A DNA stretch of 64,000 bases from Streptomyces laurentii. Its GTDB lineage: Bacteria > Actinomycetota > Actinomycetes > Streptomycetales > Streptomycetaceae. Location: NCBI GenBank assembly GCA_002355495.1, contig AP017424.1, positions 7,968,665-8,032,664 on the forward strand. Direction: 5' to 3'. The number at the start of each line of letters is the position of its first letter. The first letter of the stretch is position 1. Below the pieces are notes generated by a model. The model was not told where the DNA came from, ran no database searches, and was given only the letters and a program-made list of their open reading frames with translations. A program made the translations under genes and the position numbers. Shown here one piece after another: positions 34,837 to 44,369 of this stretch.

Positions 34837-35031
34837 ATGACTCAGGAACACACGAGCGGCCCGGCCGAGGCAGCCCGCCACGAGCGGTTCGGCACGCTCC
34901 CGGAGCGCATCGGCTTCGAGAGCATGACCGAGGAGAAGCCGAGCGCGCCGAACGCCGGGACGAACGCCCGGTACAACCCGGAAAACTCGTGGAACCACTT
35001 TTCCTGCCTGGCCCTTGACCTGGGACTGTAG
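34837..35031 (+). CDS. Conserved-looking 64-aa protein, function unknown
   Basis: Starts at ATG 34837 with GGAG at good spacing, 48 bp after the VOC gene. The sequence is hydrophilic and rather structured at its ends: HERFGTLPERIGFESMTEEK, then a Pro/Asn-rich stretch and ENSWNHFSCLALDLGL. It has one Cys and no membrane segment. I have the impression of a small Streptomyces family with the RFG-LP-RI pattern but cannot name it. The shared promoter with a VOC enzyme suggests the same stress response. Confidence 0.65.
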   Translation: MTQEHTSGPAEAARHERFGTLPERIGFESMTEEKPSAPNAGTNARYNPENSWNHFSCLALDLGL

Positions 35032-35091
35032 ACCTTGTCGCGACCGCAGGGCCCGGCACGACCAGCGCGAAGCCCCTCCGCCCCCGGCCCG

Positions 35092-36672
35092 TCATGCCCC
35101 GCCCCCGTACACCTCCGCCACGTTCGGACGCGGCGCGGGCCGGTGGCGGGCGGCGGGTCCCTCCGCGAAGGCGCGCAGCAGGTTCTCCGTCGTACGGGTG
35201 ACGAAGACGCGCGTACGGGCGTCCATCCCGTGGTCGCGCCCGCCGTCCGGGGTCGCGGCCATCAGGCCCTCCACCCACCGCATGGTGCCGGTCGCGAAGA
35301 CCCCCGCCCCGCTCCGCGCCGTGTAGTACGCCGAGTCGCTGTGGCTCGCGCGCCCCTTGCACACCAGCGGGGAGTGGGCCGTGATCTCCAGGGGCTCGGG
35401 GACCGGCGAGCCCGGGGTGACCCGGTCGTACTCCACCCCGACCAGATGAGCGAACCTGTCGCCGCGGCGCACCCCCGTCCCCTCGTACAGCCAGTGGTCC
35501 GCCGCGTGGACGACGTACGGCGCGTCCGTCGGATAGCCCTCGTACAGCACACCCGTCAGCGAGGACTCAGGGTCGGGCGCCGGGGGCGCGCGGAAGTCCG
35601 TCGTCACCAAGGAAGGACGGGCCGGATAGAAGGGATCGGACCGGTAGGAGGACTTGTAGCAGACCACCGTGCGCTCGGGTCCGGTCGCGTCCGGCTCCAG
35701 GCGGACCCGTCGGAAACAGGTGTTGGCGCCCAGGAAGGCCACGTTCGTACCGGCGTCCCGGGCCCCGGTGACATGCTGACGCTGCTGCGGCGTCCAGTAC
35801 TCGTCGTGGCCGAGGCAGACGACGGCGGCCGCCCCGCGCAGCACCTCCGCGTCACGGTGCACGTCGACCCCGGTGGTGTACGCGAGGGGGATGCCCAGCC
35901 GCTCGGCGAGCACCACCGCCGCCCGCTCGTACACCAGGAACTTCTCCGCCCCGTTCAGATCATAGGGACGGTCGAAACTCACGGCGAGGGAGCGGTCGGC
36001 GTATTCGCCCGCGGGCCCCTGGTACAGGCTGTAGCCGCCCCACCGGTTGTACGCCTGCCAGGTCGCGGGCGCGTGCATCAGCACCGTGCGGCCCGCGCCC
36101 CGCGCGGAGCGCACGACCAGCGGGACGTAACGCCGGTGTCCGTCCTCCGTGTCGAGCCGCAGCAGGTACGCGCCCTCCGGCCAGCCCGCCGTGCCGAGAC
36201 TCAGGGTGCGCCGCCAGTCCGCCCGGACCGTACGGGTCTCGGGCAGGAGGCGCGGCTCCGCCTGGACCCGGCCCGGGACCCGCGCGGACGACCAGACGAG
36301 CCGGGCCTCGGCCCCGCCGTACCAGCCGATCCGGAAGGCCGAGACCCGGAAGGACGCGGCCGTCGTCGAGACGTACAGACCGCACTCCTCACCCGGGATC
36401 ACACTCACCCGGTCGGTGTACCCGAGGACGGCGTCCGCGGGACCTTGCGACCGGATACGCCAGTCGTGTGTCCCCGGCCGCTCCCGTTCCGTCTCGGGCC
36501 GGTGCGAGACCGCGGCCCGAGGGTCACGGGCGGTGCCGCGGGGAGCGGACGGGGAGCAGGCGCCGACCGTCGCCGAGGCGAGTCCGACGCCCGCTTTCAG
36601 GAGGGTGCGGCGGCGCGGCGCCGTTCCGCGTTCCGCTTCGTGCCGTGGGTGCTCCGGCCTGTCGGGGCCCAC
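35092..36672 (-). CDS. N,N-dimethylformamidase-beta-like secreted lipoprotein
   Basis: A 526-aa protein related to the C-terminal part of the large subunit of N,N-dimethylformamidase. A Tat-like signal with a lipobox (RRRTLLKAGVGLASATVGAC) predicts export and lipid anchoring. Core motifs: FRIGWYGGAEARLVW, WPEGAYLLRL, HAPATWQAYNRWGGYSLY, SFDRPYD, VCLGHDEYWTPQQR and DHWLYEGTG. The GHDEYW segment holds the residues around the metal or active site in the family. Most actinobacterial members are uncharacterised and probably do not act on dimethylformamide. It sits alone beside the glycosidase operon in the same orientation with a 140-bp gap. Confidence 0.85.
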   Translation of the reverse strand: MGPDRPEHPRHEAERGTAPRRRTLLKAGVGLASATVGACSPSAPRGTARDPRAAVSHRPETERERPGTHDWRIRSQGPADAVLGYTDRVSVIPGEECGLYVSTTAASFRVSAFRIGWYGGAEARLVWSSARVPGRVQAEPRLLPETRTVRADWRRTLSLGTAGWPEGAYLLRLDTEDGHRRYVPLVVRSARGAGRTVLMHAPATWQAYNRWGGYSLYQGPAGEYADRSLAVSFDRPYDLNGAEKFLVYERAAVVLAERLGIPLAYTTGVDVHRDAEVLRGAAAVVCLGHDEYWTPQQRQHVTGARDAGTNVAFLGANTCFRRVRLEPDATGPERTVVCYKSSYRSDPFYPARPSLVTTDFRAPPAPDPESSLTGVLYEGYPTDAPYVVHAADHWLYEGTGVRRGDRFAHLVGVEYDRVTPGSPVPEPLEITAHSPLVCKGRASHSDSAYYTARSGAGVFATGTMRWVEGLMAATPDGGRDHGMDARTRVFVTRTTENLLRAFAEGPAARHRPAPRPNVAEVYGGGA

Positions 36673-36812
36673 GTCGCCTCCTGGATGCCGGCTCGCGCGT
36701 CAACGCCCCCGCGAGCAGCGTGGCACGGTATGGAGGACGCGGCCCGCGAGGGGCGGCGGAGCGACTCGGGTCCCGGACGGAGGCCCACTGGCCGCCCCCG
36801 CCGACTCCCGGA

Positions 36813-39014
36813 TCAGCCGTTCTTGGCGGGCGCCTCCCGTCCCGCCAGCATCGGCAACAGCAGCGCCGCCGACCAGCTGAAGTTCGGCGAGTTGAGCGGC
36901 GCCCCGGTGAGCGGATCGTAGTTCTCCATGACGGGACCGTCGCCCGCGAGCCCCGACGCCTGCGCGAGGAGCCGGCCGGCGAGGGTGTCGGCATCACCGC
37001 CGTAGCCGTAGCGGCGCAGCCCGCCGAGGGCGAAGTACGCCTGGTCGAGCCAGACGGGACCACGCCAGTACGCGGTCGGCGAGAAGTACGGGGAGCTCTT
37101 CGCGACCGTGGGGAACGGCACCGCCGTCGCGAACTCCGCGGCGTCCGTCAGCCGGTCGCGCACCGCCCGGGCCTGCGCGGCGGACGCCGTGCCCGTCCAC
37201 AGCGGGACGGCCCCCTCGATGCCGCGCCCGCGCGCGGTGAGCGGCTTCCCGGTGCCGAGCGCGGTGTCGTGGAACCAGCCGTCGGCCGGATCGAACATCC
37301 GCTCGCGTACGAGGGCATGGGTGGCGGCGGACTTCTCCCGCCACCGCCGCGCGTCGCGGTCCTGCCCCAGCGCCGCCGCGATGCGGCCCACGTACCCCTG
37401 GTCCGCGGCGAGGTACGCGTTCAGGTCGACGGACTCCTGCGTGAGGGAGTAACCGAGGAGGCTGCCGTCCGCGGCCCGGTTGGCGACCACCGACGTGCCG
37501 AGCGCGGCGTCGAAACGGGGCGCGTTGTCCATGCCGCTCTCCCAGGCCGCGGCCAGCCGCTGCTCCCCGGGCGAGTCGTTGGCCGGATCGACGGTGGCGC
37601 CGTACTCGGCCAGCCCGTTGCCGTCGTGGTCCCGGTTGCGGTACCACCACTCCTGATAGGCGACGAGCTTCGGGAGCATCTCGCGCAGGAACGCTGTGTC
37701 GCCGCTCGCGCGGTACACCTCCCACACCGCCCACGCGGCCAGCGGCGGCTTGGAGTTGCGCTCGTTCCAGTTCCCGCCGCCCCGCTCGGGATCGTTGTAG
37801 AAGACGACGTCCGGGATCATCCCGGCGTCCTGCGGCCGGGTCCGCGAGTCCGGCCGGATCTGCCAGTCGAACATCGACCGGATCTGGGACTGGGCGAGCC
37901 GGGGATCGAAGCGGGCGGTGCCGACGGCCTGCTTCCAGGTGTCCCAGGCCCACATACCGCCGGCGAACCACTTGTACGAGATCGACGGCGTGATCCCGTC
38001 GTGCCGGATCCGGCCCGCCGCGCTGCGCCAGTTGGTGACCAGGGTCTCCAGCGACTTCACGGCCGTACGCCGCCGCTCCGCCGGCACGCCGCGGGTCACG
38101 TCCGCCACGTACCCACGCCACCGTTCGTCCCCGGCCGCCGCCGAGGACGGGGCGTCGGCGAGGACGCGGCGCACCCGGTCCGCCTCGCGGGCGCGCTCGG
38201 CGGCGGTGAAGGTGTACGACTCGGTCCAGTCGAAGCTCCGGGAGCGCCCGGGGGCGAGGGTCACCGGCGCCTTGGCCTCGGTGAGGTACGTGTCGCCGTC
38301 GACGGTGGTGCGGACGGGCTCCTTGTGGGTGACCTCGAAGCGCTCGGTGCCGTCCGTGAGGTAGTCCCAGGTCTCGCGGACCTTCGCGAAGCCGACGCCG
38401 ACGCCCGTGGGGGTGGCCGCCAGCGAGGGCGCGTCGCGCATCGGGGCGTCGGCGGGCCGCAGCAGGCTCCCGGTCCAGCCGGCGCGCAGGGCGCGCGCCG
38501 TGGAGCCGGAGTTGCGGACCTCGGCGCGGACGAGGGCGCTGCGGTCGGTGGCGAACCGCAGCTCCAGCCGGAGACTCAGGCCGCGCCCGAGGTCGTACGA
38601 CTGGCTCAGCACTCCGGGCAGCGACGTGAAACGGGGCGCGCCGCCCGCGGCCAGGTCCAGGGCGCGCCCGTCCTCCGTCAGCCGCATACGGCTGAACGAC
38701 GTGCTCAGCCACCACGGGTACTCCTGGGCTATGTAGAGCGGCCCGGTGAACCCTCCGTACGCGGCGCGGTCCCCGTCCTCGGGCAGGGCGTAGGCGTGCC
38801 AGGCCCCGCGGTCGGCGAAGACGTTGACGGGGTTGTCGTCCGAGCCGTCGCCGGGCAGGGCGGAGACGGGGGTGCCACGCAGGTCGAGGACGTCCGCGTA
38901 GCGGGACGCCGGCCGCGGACGGTCCGCGGCGGCGGAGGTCTGCGGGGCGGCGAGCGCGCCGGCGGCCAGCAGTATCAGTGCGGTCAGGGCGCGCAGGGGA
39001 CGACGTCTGGTCAC
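36813..39014 (-). CDS. Secreted glycoside hydrolase, GH63/MGH1-like (alpha/alpha)6-barrel
   Basis: A 733-aa secreted enzyme, start GTG 39014 with GGAGGG upstream and a GTGA overlap with the GH42 stop. Sec signal (RRRPLRALTALILLAAGALAAPQTSAAA), an N-terminal beta-sandwich to about 250, then an (alpha/alpha)6 toroid with KWFAGGMWAWDTWKQAVG (the catalytic Asp motif seen in YgjK/GH63 enzymes), ERNSKPPLAAWAVWEVY, WWYRNRDHDGNGLAEYG and PTAYWRGPVWLDQAYFALGGLRRYGY. It probably removes terminal alpha-linked sugars from an oligosaccharide outside the cell. It is the last gene of the ABC-importer operon, so the freed sugars would enter by that importer. Confidence 0.9.
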   Translation of the reverse strand: MTRRRPLRALTALILLAAGALAAPQTSAAADRPRPASRYADVLDLRGTPVSALPGDGSDDNPVNVFADRGAWHAYALPEDGDRAAYGGFTGPLYIAQEYPWWLSTSFSRMRLTEDGRALDLAAGGAPRFTSLPGVLSQSYDLGRGLSLRLELRFATDRSALVRAEVRNSGSTARALRAGWTGSLLRPADAPMRDAPSLAATPTGVGVGFAKVRETWDYLTDGTERFEVTHKEPVRTTVDGDTYLTEAKAPVTLAPGRSRSFDWTESYTFTAAERAREADRVRRVLADAPSSAAAGDERWRGYVADVTRGVPAERRRTAVKSLETLVTNWRSAAGRIRHDGITPSISYKWFAGGMWAWDTWKQAVGTARFDPRLAQSQIRSMFDWQIRPDSRTRPQDAGMIPDVVFYNDPERGGGNWNERNSKPPLAAWAVWEVYRASGDTAFLREMLPKLVAYQEWWYRNRDHDGNGLAEYGATVDPANDSPGEQRLAAAWESGMDNAPRFDAALGTSVVANRAADGSLLGYSLTQESVDLNAYLAADQGYVGRIAAALGQDRDARRWREKSAATHALVRERMFDPADGWFHDTALGTGKPLTARGRGIEGAVPLWTGTASAAQARAVRDRLTDAAEFATAVPFPTVAKSSPYFSPTAYWRGPVWLDQAYFALGGLRRYGYGGDADTLAGRLLAQASGLAGDGPVMENYDPLTGAPLNSPNFSWSAALLLPMLAGREAPAKNG

Positions 39015-41134
39015 GGAGCGGTCCCTCCAGGGGAGTCGGAGTCGGAGTCCAAGCCGGAGCCGGAGCCGGATCCGGCTCCGGGAGCGGATTCGGGGACGGG
39101 GGCCGAGACGGGGGCGACGCGGACGACCGCGGCACCGAGGGGTTCGAGCGTCACCTTGTCGTGCACGGCCCGCCCGGTGAGCAGATCGGTGCCGCCCGCG
39201 GCGTACGCGCCGGTCAGCGGGGTGCGCGCCGGCTGGTCGCCGTGGTTGAGGAGGAAGAGATAGGTGCCCTGGGCGCCGGTGCGGACCGTCACCTCGACGC
39301 CCTCGGGGACGTCCAGGACCGGCCGTACCCCCGCCGCGCCCAGAGCCCGGTCGAGGACATCGCCGATCCCCTCGGCCAGATGGCCGCTCACGTACCAGGC
39401 GGTGCCGGCGCCGTACGCGTGCCGGGTGACGGCGGGCAGGCCGGCGAGGGAGCCCGAGGCGTACGTGTCGACGGTCTCGGCGCCCTCGGGCACGATCCAC
39501 TCCGTCCACAGCGTGGCCTCCGCCCCGGAGGCGAGAGCGGTGCTCTCGCCATCGGGGACCGGCCAGAACTCGTCCACCGACAGCCCCAGGACCTCCCGCA
39601 GCGGACCGGGCGCCCCGCCGTCGTGGATGTGGTCGTGGATGTCGACGACACCGCTGAACGGGCCGCACACGAGATGACCGCCGCCGCGCACGTGGTCGGC
39701 GATCCGGCGGGCCTGCTCCGGGCGCAGCAGATACAGGCTCGGCGCGAGGACGGCCCGGTAGCCGGCGAGGTCGGCGTCCGGCGGGACGAACGTGACCGTG
39801 ATCCCGCGGGCGTGCAGCGCCGCGTACCAGGGGCGCAGCAGATCTGGCCAGCGCATCCGGGCCGACGGATGGTCGGCGCCCTCCAGCGCCCACCACGAGT
39901 CCCAGTCCAGGACGATCGCGACGTCGGCGTCGAGACGGCTGCCCGCGACGTCCGCGAGCCGGCCGAGTTCGGCGCCGAACCGTACGGTCTCGGCCCAGCC
40001 GCGCGAGGCGGTGCCGCGGTGCGGCAGCAGGGCGCTGTGGAACTTCTCCGCTCCGGCGCGCGAGGCCCGCCACTGGAAGTACATGACACCGTCGGCGCCG
40101 CGGGCCAGGGCCTGCAGCGACCACAGACGCTGCAGCCCCGGCTTCTTGGGGACGTTCACGGGGCGCCAGCTGACCGCCGACGGCGCCTGTTCGAGCAGCA
40201 GCCAGGGGGCGTTCCCCTTCAGCGAGCGCATCAGGTCGTAGTTCAGGGACGCCGCGACGTGGGCGCGCGGGTCGGAAGGATCCGGATAGGCGTCGTCGGA
40301 GACGAAGTCCTCGTGCCGGGCCCACTCCCAGTAGTCGAGCGCCTTGAACATCGACATGAAGTTGGTCGTCGCCGGAATCCCCGGACTGACCTCCGTCAGG
40401 ACCTCGCGCTCGGCGCGGTGCAGCGCGAGGAGGGCGTCGGAGCAGAACCGCCGCCAGTCCAGGAGCTGGGTCGGGTTGACCGGCCCGGGCGCGGTGCGCG
40501 GCGGTTCGATCTCGTCGTACGTGGCGTACCGCTGCGACCAGAAGGCGGTGCCCCAGGCGTGGTTGAGGGCCTCGACGGTGCCGTAGCGCTCGCGCAGCCA
40601 CGCCCGGAAGTGCTCGGCCGAGCGGGGGCAGAAACACTCCGCGACATGGTCGCCGTACTCGTTGTGGATGTGCCACAGGGCGAGCGCGGGATGACGCGCG
40701 TACCGCTCGGCGAGGGCGCGCGTCAGGCGCAGCGCGGCGTCCCGGTACGCGGGCGAGGACGGGCAGTAGTGCTGCCGCGAGCCGAATTCGAGCCGTACGC
40801 CGTCCGCCGTGACGGGCAGGACCGTGGGGTCGGCGCGTACCAGCCACGCGGGCGGCGACGCGGTCGCGGTGGCCAGGTCGACGGCGATGCCGTGGGAGTG
40901 CAGCAGGTCCAGGAGCCGGTCGAGCCAGGCGAAGTCCCAGCTGTCCGGGCCGGGCTGGAGCCTGGCCCAGGAGAACACGCCGACGGTCACCATGGTGACG
41001 CCGGCCTCGCGCATCAGCGCGGCGTCCTCGGCCCAGACCTCCTCGGGCCACTGCTCGGGGTTGTAGTCGCCGCCGTACAGCAGACCGGGGACGCGGGTGA
41101 GAGACGCGGCGGGAGTGGGGGCGGGGCGGTTCAT
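39011..41134 (-). CDS. Beta-galactosidase-like glycoside hydrolase, GH42
   Basis: A 707-aa GH42 enzyme without signal peptide, so cytoplasmic. Domain A TIM barrel: GLLYGGDYNPEQWPEEVW, the acid/base Glu in WHIHNEYG (Glu159) and the nucleophile in WLLLEQAPSA (Glu315). Zinc-site cysteines appear at HYCPS (124) and AECFCP. Domain B (trimerisation) and a beta-sandwich C follow; the C-terminal tail is an unusual Gly/Ser/Asp-rich stretch. The ATGA overlap with the permease gene shows translational coupling. It likely cleaves beta-galactosides or alpha-L-arabinosides imported by the neighbouring ABC system. Confidence 0.95.
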   Translation of the reverse strand: MNRPAPTPAASLTRVPGLLYGGDYNPEQWPEEVWAEDAALMREAGVTMVTVGVFSWARLQPGPDSWDFAWLDRLLDLLHSHGIAVDLATATASPPAWLVRADPTVLPVTADGVRLEFGSRQHYCPSSPAYRDAALRLTRALAERYARHPALALWHIHNEYGDHVAECFCPRSAEHFRAWLRERYGTVEALNHAWGTAFWSQRYATYDEIEPPRTAPGPVNPTQLLDWRRFCSDALLALHRAEREVLTEVSPGIPATTNFMSMFKALDYWEWARHEDFVSDDAYPDPSDPRAHVAASLNYDLMRSLKGNAPWLLLEQAPSAVSWRPVNVPKKPGLQRLWSLQALARGADGVMYFQWRASRAGAEKFHSALLPHRGTASRGWAETVRFGAELGRLADVAGSRLDADVAIVLDWDSWWALEGADHPSARMRWPDLLRPWYAALHARGITVTFVPPDADLAGYRAVLAPSLYLLRPEQARRIADHVRGGGHLVCGPFSGVVDIHDHIHDGGAPGPLREVLGLSVDEFWPVPDGESTALASGAEATLWTEWIVPEGAETVDTYASGSLAGLPAVTRHAYGAGTAWYVSGHLAEGIGDVLDRALGAAGVRPVLDVPEGVEVTVRTGAQGTYLFLLNHGDQPARTPLTGAYAAGGTDLLTGRAVHDKVTLEPLGAAVVRVAPVSAPVPESAPGAGSGSGSGLDSDSDSPGGTAP

Positions 41135-42030
41135 CCCTTCACCGCCCCACCGAGCAGGCCGGCCACGAACTGCCGCTGGAAGAGCAGGAAGAGCACCAGA
41201 AGCGGCAGCGTCGCGAGCAGCGAGCCGAGCATGAGCCCCGAATAGTCGACACGGGTGAGACCCGTGAGGGTGTTGAGTGCGACAGGCACGGTGTATTTGT
41301 CCTCACTGTTGAGCATGAGCAGCGGCCAGATGAAACTGTTCCACTGCCCCATGAACGTGAAGATGACCAGGGCGCCGAGTTGGGGACGTACACACGGAAG
41401 GACGACCTGATAGAAGGTGCGCAGCTCCCCGGAGCCGTCGACGCGGGCCGATTCGAGCAGTTCGTCGGGGAAGTCGACGAAGCCCTGCCGCATCAGCAGG
41501 ATGCCGAAGGAGTTCGCGAGGAACGGCAGGATCACCGCCTGGTACGAGTCGATCCAGCCGACGCTCGCCATCATCTGGAACAGGGGCACGAGCAGCACCT
41601 GGAACGGGATCATCATCGTCGCGAGGACCGCGCCCAGCAGCAGCCCGCGGCCGCGGAAACGGTACTTGGCGAGCCCGTAGCCGCACATCGCGGAGAGCAG
41701 CGAGCTGAGCGCCGTGTGCACGACGGCGATCCCGAGGCTGTTGAGGAGCACCCGGCCGAACCCGATGGTGTCCTGGAGCCGTACGAGGTTGTCGAGCAGC
41801 CGCCCGCCGGGCAGGAACGGCGGCGGGGAACGGAACAGTTCCGACGTGGAGTGGGTGGCGGCGATGGCCATCCACAGGAACGGCACCAGGCTGACCAGCG
41901 CCCCGAGAGCGAGCAGCAGCCGGACGAGCCAGTGGCCGGCCCGGCGTACCGGCCGCGTCCGGGCCGGGACCCGGGCGGGCACATGGGCGGGTACACGGGC
42001 GGGCGCTCGGGTGGGGGAGAGGGCGGTCAC
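41131..42030 (-). CDS. Carbohydrate ABC transporter permease (MalG/GanQ type)
   Basis: A 299-aa inner-membrane permease with six helices. The family EAA loop is present as DELLESARVDGSGELRTFYQVVLPCVRPQL, and the C-terminus VAGLLGGAVKG is typical of MalG-like subunits. Start is GTG 42030, overlapping the upstream permease stop by 4 bp; the frame extends further upstream without homology. The N-terminus is Pro/Ala/Arg-rich with a VPA-R repeat. Works with the second permease and the lipoprotein below. No ATPase is encoded here; Streptomyces importers of this class usually share MsiK. Confidence 0.93.
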   Translation of the reverse strand: MTALSPTRAPARVPAHVPARVPARTRPVRRAGHWLVRLLLALGALVSLVPFLWMAIAATHSTSELFRSPPPFLPGGRLLDNLVRLQDTIGFGRVLLNSLGIAVVHTALSSLLSAMCGYGLAKYRFRGRGLLLGAVLATMMIPFQVLLVPLFQMMASVGWIDSYQAVILPFLANSFGILLMRQGFVDFPDELLESARVDGSGELRTFYQVVLPCVRPQLGALVIFTFMGQWNSFIWPLLMLNSEDKYTVPVALNTLTGLTRVDYSGLMLGSLLATLPLLVLFLLFQRQFVAGLLGGAVKG

Positions 42031-42965
42031 CGGCGGCGCTCCCTTCCGAAGGCGAGGTACTGCAGGGCGGAGACCGCGGCGATGAGCGCGACGACGACCC
42101 AGGCGATCGCGGCGGCGTAGCCGAAGTCGAGCTGCTGGAATCCGACCTTGTAGAGGTAGACGACCGGCGTCAGGGTCGCGTCGTCGGGGCCGCCGCGGGT
42201 GAGGACGTAGTTCTCGTCGAAGAGCTGGAGCGTGCCGATGGTGGAGGTGACGACGCAGAAGAGGACCACGGGCCGCAGCTGCGGCAGGATCACCCGCAGA
42301 TACGTGGCCGCCGTCCCGGCGCCGTCGAGCGCGGCGGCCTCGTACTGCTCCTTGCCGATCGCCTGCAGCCCGGCGAGCAGGATGACAGCGTTGTATCCGG
42401 TCCAGCGCCAGGTGAGGGACGCGATGAGCGAGACACGCGCCCAGGTCGGACTGTTGAGCCAGTCGACCGGGCCGGCGCCGACCGCGCCGAGCAGCTGGTT
42501 GACGAGTCCGCCGTCCGTCTTGAGCAGGACCTGGAAGACGACGGCGTACGCGACGAGGGTGGTGACGGCGGGCAGGAAGTAGACAGCCCGCCAGGTGCCG
42601 CGCAGCCGCAGCCACGACTGGTTGAGCAGGACGGCGAGGATCAGGGCGAGGCCGATCATCACCGGCACCTGGACGGCGAGGATCATGCCGGTGTTGCTCA
42701 GCGACCGCAGGAACGAGGGGTCCTGGAACATCCGCCGGTACTGGTCGAGCCCGGCCCAGTGCGGGGTGCCCGCCTTCTCGGTGGTGAAGCTCTGCAGCAG
42801 GCTCGCGACCAGTGGATAGGCGAAGAAGAGCGCGAAGAGGACGGCCGCGGGACCCGCGAAGATCCATGCGGACAGGCGGGGGCGGCGCCGGCGGCGCCCG
42901 GTCGCCGTCTTCGCGGCGCGCACCGGAGCGGAGGCCGGGGGCCCGAGGGTGGTGGGGGAGGCCAT
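42027..42965 (-). CDS. Carbohydrate ABC transporter permease (MalF/GanP type)
   Basis: A 312-aa permease with a basic N-terminus, six helices (WIFAGPAAVLFALFFAYPLV the first) and the EAA loop EQYEAAALDGAGTAATYLRVILPQLRPV. The segment LFDENYVLTRGGPDDATLTPVVYLYK is typical of MalF-like sugar permeases. ATG 42965 lies 4 bp after the lipoprotein stop (42970), so translation is coupled. It forms a heterodimer with the next permease. Confidence 0.93.
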   Translation of the reverse strand: MASPTTLGPPASAPVRAAKTATGRRRRRPRLSAWIFAGPAAVLFALFFAYPLVASLLQSFTTEKAGTPHWAGLDQYRRMFQDPSFLRSLSNTGMILAVQVPVMIGLALILAVLLNQSWLRLRGTWRAVYFLPAVTTLVAYAVVFQVLLKTDGGLVNQLLGAVGAGPVDWLNSPTWARVSLIASLTWRWTGYNAVILLAGLQAIGKEQYEAAALDGAGTAATYLRVILPQLRPVVLFCVVTSTIGTLQLFDENYVLTRGGPDDATLTPVVYLYKVGFQQLDFGYAAAIAWVVVALIAAVSALQYLAFGRERRR

Positions 42966-42969
42966 CGTG

Positions 42970-44319
42970 TCAGGCCACCCGCTTGCGGCCGGTGGCCCGG
43001 GCCAGCTGCCCGGCGGCCGAGTCCAGGGCCCGGCGCGGGTCCTGGCCGCGCAGCATCACGCTGGTGACGGCGGAGACCATGATGTCGGTCGCCTTGGCGT
43101 CGTCCGCTTCGTACTCGACAGGAGGGATGGCCGGGACGAGGCGGGCGAAGACGTCGAGGACCGGCTGCCCGCCGAAGTAGTCCTGCCCCTCGGCCAGATA
43201 CGGATCGTCGAGCGCGGGCAGATACGCCGGGAAGAGCCCCTCGCTCCGGAGCATGGACACCTGGCGGGCCGCGTCGGTGAGCAGGAACTCGATGAAGGCC
43301 CAGGCCAGCCGCGGATTCCCGCTCTGCGCGGGGACACAGAGGGTGGAGCCCCCGATGTTGGAGGTGTGGACGCCGTCCGCGGTGAAGCCGGGCAGCGGCA
43401 CCACCCCGAACCTGCCCTTCAGCTCCGGCATCTCGGAGGTGAGGGTGCCCGTCCACCAGGCGGCCGTGGGGGTCGTGCTGGTCGTCCCCTCCTTGGTGCT
43501 GGTGACCAGGGCGTCCCAGCCCTTGCCGTAGGCCACCAGACCCTTGTCGGCCAGGGTCTTCATCAAGGTCAGAGCCCTGACGGCCTCGGGGGTGTCGACG
43601 GCGACGCGGCCCTGCTTGAAGTAGGCCTGCCCCTGCTGCTGGAGCAGCATCGGGAGGAGTCCGGTGTCCGTGGAGTCCTGGAAGATCAGTTTGTGGCCGG
43701 TGACCTGTTTGACGCGGACGCCGGCTTCCACGTAGTCGTCCCAGGTGCGCAGGGAATGGGCGTCGACGCCCGCGGCGCGGAAGTGGTCGGTGCGGTAGTA
43801 GAGGGCGCACGGGCCGATGTCCCAGGGCAGGGCGAACACCTTGCGGTCGGCCCCGGTGACCGTACGCCAGGCGGCCCGGTCGAAGTCCCCGCCGTACCGG
43901 CCGCCGAGGCTGGTCAGATCGTAGAAGCCGGTCGGGAAGCTTCCGGTGAACCGCGGCATGTGGCTGCCCTCGACGGTGAGGACGTCCGCGAGGCCGGTGC
44001 CGCCGCGCAGACCCACGATGATCTTGTCGTAGGCGTTGTCGTACCCGATGTCGACGACATCGACGGTCGTGCCGGGGTGGCGCTGTTCGAAGGAGCCGGC
44101 CAGCCGTTTCATGGCCGTGGCGGCGACGTCCCAGGACCAGACGGTGATGCGGCCGCCGAGCTTCTCGTCCTTTCCGGGCCCGCCGCCCTTCGTCCCGTCG
44201 ATGTCGCGGGCCTGCCCGCCGGTGCCCGCACCCCCCATGGCACATCCGCCGAGCAGGCCCGACGCCGTGGCCGCGAGGCCGGTGGCCAGAACGGCCCGTC
44301 GGGTGGGTCTTGTTGACAC
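42970..44319 (-). CDS. Extracellular sugar-binding lipoprotein of ABC importer
   Basis: A 449-aa binding protein with a Tat-type lipoprotein signal: RRAVLATGLAATASGLLGGC, with lipidation at Cys26. After a Gly-rich linker the two-lobed sugar-binding fold follows (ITVWSWDVAATAMKRLAGSFEQRHPG; LADVLTVEGSHMPRF; WDIGPCALYYRTDHF). Start GTG 44319 has AGGAGG at ideal spacing. It is the first gene of a five-gene operon (binding protein, two permeases, GH42, GH63-like). Upstream lies a repeated CTGAAT/ATTCAG palindrome. The sugar is probably a galactose- or arabinose-containing oligosaccharide, judged from GH42. Confidence 0.94.
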   Translation of the reverse strand: MSTRPTRRAVLATGLAATASGLLGGCAMGGAGTGGQARDIDGTKGGGPGKDEKLGGRITVWSWDVAATAMKRLAGSFEQRHPGTTVDVVDIGYDNAYDKIIVGLRGGTGLADVLTVEGSHMPRFTGSFPTGFYDLTSLGGRYGGDFDRAAWRTVTGADRKVFALPWDIGPCALYYRTDHFRAAGVDAHSLRTWDDYVEAGVRVKQVTGHKLIFQDSTDTGLLPMLLQQQGQAYFKQGRVAVDTPEAVRALTLMKTLADKGLVAYGKGWDALVTSTKEGTTSTTPTAAWWTGTLTSEMPELKGRFGVVPLPGFTADGVHTSNIGGSTLCVPAQSGNPRLAWAFIEFLLTDAARQVSMLRSEGLFPAYLPALDDPYLAEGQDYFGGQPVLDVFARLVPAIPPVEYEADDAKATDIMVSAVTSVMLRGQDPRRALDSAAGQLARATGRKRVA

Positions 44320-44335
44320 TCTTGCCTCCTGAAGC

Positions 44336-44369
44336 CTGAATGCCTAATGCTGTATTCAGAACACTGAAT
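44336..44369. promoter_or_regulatory. Triple half-site operator in the divergent sugar/gcv region
   Basis: Three alternating half-sites: CTGAAT (44336-44341), ATTCAG (44354-44359), CTGAAT (44364-44369). The last two form a perfect ATTCAG-N4-CTGAAT palindrome. The cluster lies 17 bp before the binding-protein gene and 96 bp before the divergent glycine-decarboxylase-like gene, so it may control either or both. The regulator is not identified; the GntR gene at 49549 is one candidate. Confidence 0.55.

Noticed and set aside
36813..41051. A 1412-codon frame that appears to join both glycosidases
   Set aside because: Only the 36813-39014 part is coding in this frame; the remainder is an antisense-register shadow of the GH42 gene, which is complete in its own frame.
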